This document shows positions 6,832 through 9,561 of a stretch of 9,561 bases of DNA, piece by piece. Location of the stretch: positions 1-9,561 of the forward strand of contig DPSI01000086.1 of the NCBI GenBank assembly GCA_003527165.1, written 5' to 3'. The position numbers and the translations under genes were made by a program. The notes beneath the pieces were generated by a model, which saw only the letters and a program-made list of their open reading frames with translations, had not been told where the DNA came from and made no database searches. Source of the DNA: Pseudomonas sp. GTDB lineage: Bacteria; Pseudomonadota; Gammaproteobacteria; Pseudomonadales; Pseudomonadaceae. Every line of letters begins with the position of its first letter. The stretch's first letter is position 1.

Positions 6832-6870
6832 CTGGTAGCTGGTAGCTGGTAGCTGGTAGCTGGTAGCTGG
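6829..6870 (+). repeat. Six tandem TAGCTGG heptamers
   Basis: Six perfect copies of TAGCTGG run from 6829 to 6870. The first supplies the srkA stop codon. Because 7 is not a multiple of 3, any three successive copies put TAG in all three reading frames, so the array stops translation in every forward frame. The unit is part of the AGCTGGAAGC repeat seen at 3861-3935 and 6961-6985. The perfect identity suggests recent expansion by slippage and likely length variation between strains. Confidence 0.95.
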
Positions 6871-6873
6871 CGA

Positions 6874-6895
6874 CCGTAGGCCGTCAATCCGTAGG
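6874..6895. repeat. Duplicated CCGTAGG in the srkA-rlmJ gap
   Basis: CCGTAGG occurs at 6874-6880 and 6889-6895. The following GTAGGGCGG...TCCG (6891-6907) recalls short extragenic repeats common in Pseudomonas intergenic DNA, but the match here is partial. Apart from this, 6896-6956 shows no recognisable element. Confidence 0.4.
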
Positions 6896-6958
6896 GCGGT
6901 GAAATCCGAGCTAGCGGCGCCAAGACCCATTCCGAATCGGCGGGCACCCCTTCGACTC

Positions 6959-6985
6959 AAGCTTCCAGCTTCTGGCTTCCAGCTA
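6959..6985 (-). repeat. AGCTGGAAGC repeat at the rlmJ 3' end
   Basis: Two copies of GCTTCCAGCT-type sequence lie at 6961-6970 and 6975-6984 (read on the plus strand). CCAGCTA at 6979-6985 is the exact complement of the TAGCTGG unit at 6829-6870, so the ends of the convergent gap form an inverted repeat. The rlmJ stop codon TAG (6983-6985) lies within it. The 13-nt block 6972-6984 is identical to 3922-3934 in the bioB-bioF gap. Confidence 0.85.
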
Positions 6986-7822
6986 TTTCTCTTCGATCAA
7001 CCAGTCCAGCCGCCAGCCGCCTTCGCTTTGTCCAAGCAACTTGGCCAGCCACGGCAACAGCTCGCGCAACTCCTCTTCCAAGCCCCATGGCGGGTTGCTG
7101 ATGGCCAGGCCCGAGCCGTTCAAGCGCAGTGCTTCGTCGGTGGGATGGACATGGAGTTCGGCGCGCAGCATTTTCGGCGCGCCGCTGCGCGACAGCTGCT
7201 GATAGAACCGCTTGAGTTGGCGCTCGTCCTTGATCGGATACCAGATCATGCCGATGGTCTGTCGCATGCGCCCAAGCGCTTCGGTCAATGCTTGCACGCA
7301 GCGCGTCAGTTCATCGGCCTGCTCGAATGGCGGATCGATCAGCAGTACCACGCGCTTTTCCTGGGTCGGCATCAGCGCCCGCGGCACATGCCAACCCTCG
7401 CCCAGATGCACGGCAACGCGGCGGTCGCCGGCCATGTTGTCCTTCAGTAGACGACCATCCTCGGGATGTTTCTCGTTGAGCTGCAGACGATCCTGCGGGC
7501 GACTCAGCTGTCGCGCCAGTTCCGGCGATCCCGGATAATAGCGCAGCGCACCATCTGGATTGAGCGCACGGATCACGTTCAGATAGGCTTCGGTGGCAGC
7601 CGGAACCTCACTGGCTTGCCACAAGCGGGCAATGCCCTGCAGCCATTCGCCGGTGCGGCTGGCCTGGTCGCCGGCGAGGTCATACAGGCCAACGCCGGCA
7701 TGGCTGTCGAGGTAGGCGAACGGCGCCTCCTTGCGGGCGAGCGAGGCGAACAGCCGGGACAAGACGAGGTGTTTGAACACATCGGCATGGTTGCCGGCGT
7801 GAAAAGCGTGGCGGTAATTCAT
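6983..7822 (-). CDS. rlmJ: 23S rRNA (adenine(2030)-N6)-methyltransferase RlmJ
   Basis: A 279-residue SAM-dependent methyltransferase that makes m6A2030 in 23S rRNA (E. coli RlmJ, formerly YhiR). The N-terminal block NYRHAFHAGNHADVFKH (2-18) is the family hallmark. DSHAGVG (39-45) is the SAM-binding motif I, RYYPGSPELAR (94-104) is a conserved RlmJ block, and DPPF (163-166) is catalytic motif IV, where E. coli has DPPY. The length matches the family. Start ATG 7820-7822 has AGGAG 6-7 nt upstream. It is convergent with srkA and divergent from the nitronate monooxygenase-like gene. The stop TAG lies in a dispersed repeat shared with the bio operon. Confidence 0.96.
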   Translation of the reverse strand: MNYRHAFHAGNHADVFKHLVLSRLFASLARKEAPFAYLDSHAGVGLYDLAGDQASRTGEWLQGIARLWQASEVPAATEAYLNVIRALNPDGALRYYPGSPELARQLSRPQDRLQLNEKHPEDGRLLKDNMAGDRRVAVHLGEGWHVPRALMPTQEKRVVLLIDPPFEQADELTRCVQALTEALGRMRQTIGMIWYPIKDERQLKRFYQQLSRSGAPKMLRAELHVHPTDEALRLNGSGLAISNPPWGLEEELRELLPWLAKLLGQSEGGWRLDWLIEEK

Positions 7823-7843
7823 GGGGCACTCCTGAGAAGCGCA

Positions 7844-7881
7844 CAGTTTAACTGCGCAGCTTGCCGATTCGGAGAGGCAAG
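7844..7881. repeat. Two small inverted repeats upstream of rlmJ
   Basis: CAGTT-T-AACTG (7844-7854) and CTTGCC/GGCAAG (7860-7865 and 7876-7881) lie side by side in the 146-nt divergent gap between rlmJ and the flavoenzyme gene. On the minus strand TAAACT (7845-7850) could be an rlmJ -10 element, but no good -35 is found. They are candidate operator sequences only. Confidence 0.35.
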
Positions 7882-7911
7882 GCGCATCACCAGGTCGGAT
7901 CAGACGAAGAT

Positions 7912-7960
7912 AGCGACCAGCCGCCTGTTAAAGTGATCGCCTTCCGAGGTAAGCGACCAG
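7912..7960 (+). repeat. AGCGACCAG direct repeat in flavoenzyme leader
   Basis: AGCGACCAG occurs at 7912-7920 and 7952-7960, 40 nt apart, just upstream of the start at 7969. The second copy ends in the Shine-Dalgarno AGGA (7959-7962). It may be a pair of regulator half-sites or chance. Confidence 0.35.
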
Positions 7961-7968
7961 GAACCCAG

Positions 7969-9012
7969 ATGGACATTCGAGACCTCTTCGGCATTCAGCT
8001 GCCAGTAATCCAGGCGCCAATGGCCGGATCGCAGAATCATCAACTCGCCGCGGCAGTATCCATGGCAGGCGGCCTGGGTTCGATTCCCGCAGGTATGCTC
8101 AACGCCGAATCACTGGACGCCGAGCTCAGCGCCATGACGGCACTGACCGACCAACCGTATAACGTCAACTTCTTTTGCCACCAGCCGCCTGCCCTCGACC
8201 CGGAACGGGAGCAAGCCTGGCTGACGTTGCTTGCGCCTTTCCTGAACGAGCATCGCATCGACCCGGCGAGCATCCCCGGCGGCGCCACACGCAAGCCCTT
8301 CGATGCGGCGATGGCCGAGGTGCTCGAGCGCCATCGCCCGGCTGTCGTCAGCTTTCATTTCGGGTTGCCCGCTCCAGAGCTGCTGCAGCGCGTGCTCGCA
8401 ACCGGTGCGAAGATCCTTTCCAGCGCCACGACCGTCGAAGAAGGCCGTTGGTTACAGGCGCAGGGTGTGGATGCGGTGATTGCCCAGGGCCTGGAAGCCG
8501 GCGGGCATCGTGGGATGTTCCTCAGCACGGACATCGACGGCCAGGTCGGCACCCTCGCCCTGTTGCCGCAACTGGTCGCCGCGCTGGATGTACCGGTCAT
8601 CGCCACCGGTGGAATTGCCGATGTGCGCGGAGTTGACGCCGTGCAGGCACTCGGCGCGGCCGGCGTACAGGTCGGCACCGCCTACCTGTTGTGTGACGAA
8701 AGCCGCGCCAGCCCGCTGCACCGTCAGGCGCTGCAGAGCCCGGCCGCGGCAAACACGGTACTGACCACCCTGTTCTCCGGCCGCCCCGCCCGCGGCATCG
8801 TCAATCGCCTGATTCGCGAACTCGGCCCTCGTCCCGATGCGGTACCGGCGTTCCCCCTGGCGAGCAACGCGATCGGCGCGCTGCGGGTCAAGACGGAGAG
8901 CCTGGGGCTCGATCACTTCTCACCGCTCTGGGCCGGTCAGAACGCTAGCGGTTGTCGCGCCGTTCCAGCCGCACAATTGACCGAGTCGCTGGCGGCCGGC
9001 TGGCGTCGTTAA
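7969..9012 (+). CDS. Nitronate monooxygenase family FMN oxidoreductase
   Basis: A 347-residue TIM-barrel flavoprotein of the nitronate monooxygenase (2-nitropropane dioxygenase) family, which oxidises propionate-3-nitronate and related nitronates. Visible motifs in order are VIQAPMAG (13-20), MAGGLGSIPAG, NVNFFCHQPP, SFHFGLP, and EAGGHRG (176-182) with H180 as the candidate catalytic histidine. ATGGIADVRG (from 212) and GAAGVQVGTAYLL at the FMN-phosphate site follow. ATG 7969 is chosen because MDIRDLFGIQLPVIQAPM is the family N terminus and AGGA lies 6 nt upstream. An in-frame TTG at 7861 would add 36 low-complexity residues. The gene is divergent from rlmJ and convergent with the isomerase (46-nt gap, no clear terminator). 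Some relatives are NADH:quinone reductases, so the substrate is not certain. Confidence 0.9.
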   Translation: MDIRDLFGIQLPVIQAPMAGSQNHQLAAAVSMAGGLGSIPAGMLNAESLDAELSAMTALTDQPYNVNFFCHQPPALDPEREQAWLTLLAPFLNEHRIDPASIPGGATRKPFDAAMAEVLERHRPAVVSFHFGLPAPELLQRVLATGAKILSSATTVEEGRWLQAQGVDAVIAQGLEAGGHRGMFLSTDIDGQVGTLALLPQLVAALDVPVIATGGIADVRGVDAVQALGAAGVQVGTAYLLCDESRASPLHRQALQSPAAANTVLTTLFSGRPARGIVNRLIRELGPRPDAVPAFPLASNAIGALRVKTESLGLDHFSPLWAGQNASGCRAVPAAQLTESLAAGWRR

Positions 9013-9058
9013 GCCGAGCGTCAGCGGTATCGGGCAAACCATTCGTCCCGCCGATCCA

Positions 9059-9561
9059 TCAAGACGCGGACGGGTCGAAAGGCAGTAGCAGCGGAGCCTG
9101 CGCCAGGGCGGCCAGATCGGCCGAACCGGTGCAAAAGCAGGCGATGCGCAGTTGTTCAATCAGCACCTGAAAGTGCTCGACCACCGGCTGCGGACCGGCC
9201 AGGGCGGCGTCAAGTACTGCAGCCGCCTGGCCGACGACATTGGCGCCTAGCCGTATCGCCTTCGCCGCATCGATGCCGTCGCGTATTCCCCCGGAGGCGA
9301 TCAGCTGGGCATCCGGGCAGGCCCGACGCACCTGCGCAATCGCTTGCGCGGTAGGAATGCCCCAGCCGACAAACGCCTCGGCGATGGCGCGCTGCTGCGG
9401 ATCAGCGGCACGCTCGGCTTCGACGGCCGCCCAACTGGTCCCGCCCGAGCCTGCCACGTCGATCACCGAAACGCCGGCGTCGAGTAGCCGCCGCGCCACG
9501 GCAGCGGAAATGCCTGCGCCTACCTCCTTGGCGACCAGCGGCACAGGCAAGCGTAGGGCCA
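9059..9561 (-). CDS. fni: Type 2 isopentenyl-diphosphate isomerase, C-terminal part
   Basis: The last 166 codons or so of an FMN- and NADPH-dependent isomerase that interconverts isopentenyl and dimethylallyl diphosphate (Idi-2/Fni). The 5' half is cut off by the window edge. The frame is open to 9561, and a TTG at 9548-9550 is internal (ALRLPVPLV). Motifs include [10 protein letters not shown] (9504-9532), [13 protein letters not shown] (about 9430-9466) and SGGIRDG (9275-9295), followed by [15 protein letters not shown], the FMN-phosphate region. It stops in TGA at 9059-9061, convergent with the flavoenzyme gene. The family is about 340-350 residues, so roughly half is present. Pseudomonads make isoprenoids by the MEP pathway and do not strictly need this enzyme. 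It often lies in carotenoid clusters such as those of Pantoea. Confidence 0.92.
   Translation of the reverse strand, partial: ALRLPVPLVAKEVGAGISAAVARRLLDAGVSVIDVAGSGGTSWAAVEAERAADPQQRAIAEAFVGWGIPTAQAIAQVRRACPDAQLIASGGIRDGIDAAKAIRLGANVVGQAAAVLDAALAGPQPVVEHFQVLIEQLRIACFCTGSADLAALAQAPLLLPFDPSAS

Noticed and set aside
7861..7968. TTG start giving 36 extra residues to the nitronate monooxygenase-like protein
   Set aside because: The extension is unlike the family, and the ATG at 7969 has AGGA at proper spacing directly before the conserved N terminus.
9013..9058. Bidirectional terminator between the flavoenzyme and isomerase genes
   Set aside because: Only a 4-nt CGGG/CCCG pairing with a 12-nt loop is visible, with no T-run on either strand.

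Overview
The window is G+C-rich bacterial chromosome with compact, mostly core metabolic genes. The biotin operon order bioB-bioF-bioH-bioC-bioD with a divergent comF, followed by an SrkA-type kinase and RlmJ, points to a gammaproteobacterium of the genus Pseudomonas, most likely the P. stutzeri (Stutzerimonas) group. That assignment rests on remembered protein similarity and gene order, not on a search.

Layout. 1-116 holds no gene, but has a GGCAGGGA tandem repeat and a plausible leftward promoter firing out of the window. 117-359 (minus) is a small orphan protein whose two halves resemble the terminal helices of flagellar rod/hook proteins. 454-4995 (minus) is the biotin operon, transcribed bioB, bioF, bioH, bioC, bioD. 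From bioF onward the genes are almost fused (8-nt overlap, 4-nt overlap, 1-nt gap), whereas bioB and bioF are separated by 83 nt filled by a large imperfect palindrome. 4996-5079 is the divergent bioB/comF control region. It carries a strong candidate BirA operator that covers the bioB -35 hexamer and the comF start codon. 5080-5787 (plus) is comF and 5857-6831 (plus) is srkA. The convergent gap 6832-6982 carries six TAGCTGG heptamers and a second copy of the repeat family seen between bioB and bioF. 6983-7822 (minus) is rlmJ, divergent from a nitronate monooxygenase-like gene at 7969-9012 (plus). The right edge (9059-9561, minus) is the C-terminal half of a type 2 isopentenyl-diphosphate isomerase.

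How the genes work together. BioC methylates malonyl-ACP to prime fatty-acid synthesis of the pimeloyl chain, and BioH removes the methyl ester. BioF makes 8-amino-7-oxononanoate, BioD closes the ureido ring to dethiobiotin, and BioB inserts sulfur. The one missing late step, BioA, is not in the window. Biotin status probably controls the operon through BirA at 5059-5090. The remaining genes are independent housekeeping or stress functions.

I see no CRISPR array, rRNA, tRNA, insertion sequence or prophage. The most unusual items are the minimal flagellar-like protein, the BirA operator built into the first codons of comF, and the dispersed AGCTGGAAGC repeat family that separates bioF from bioB and contains the stop codons of srkA and rlmJ.
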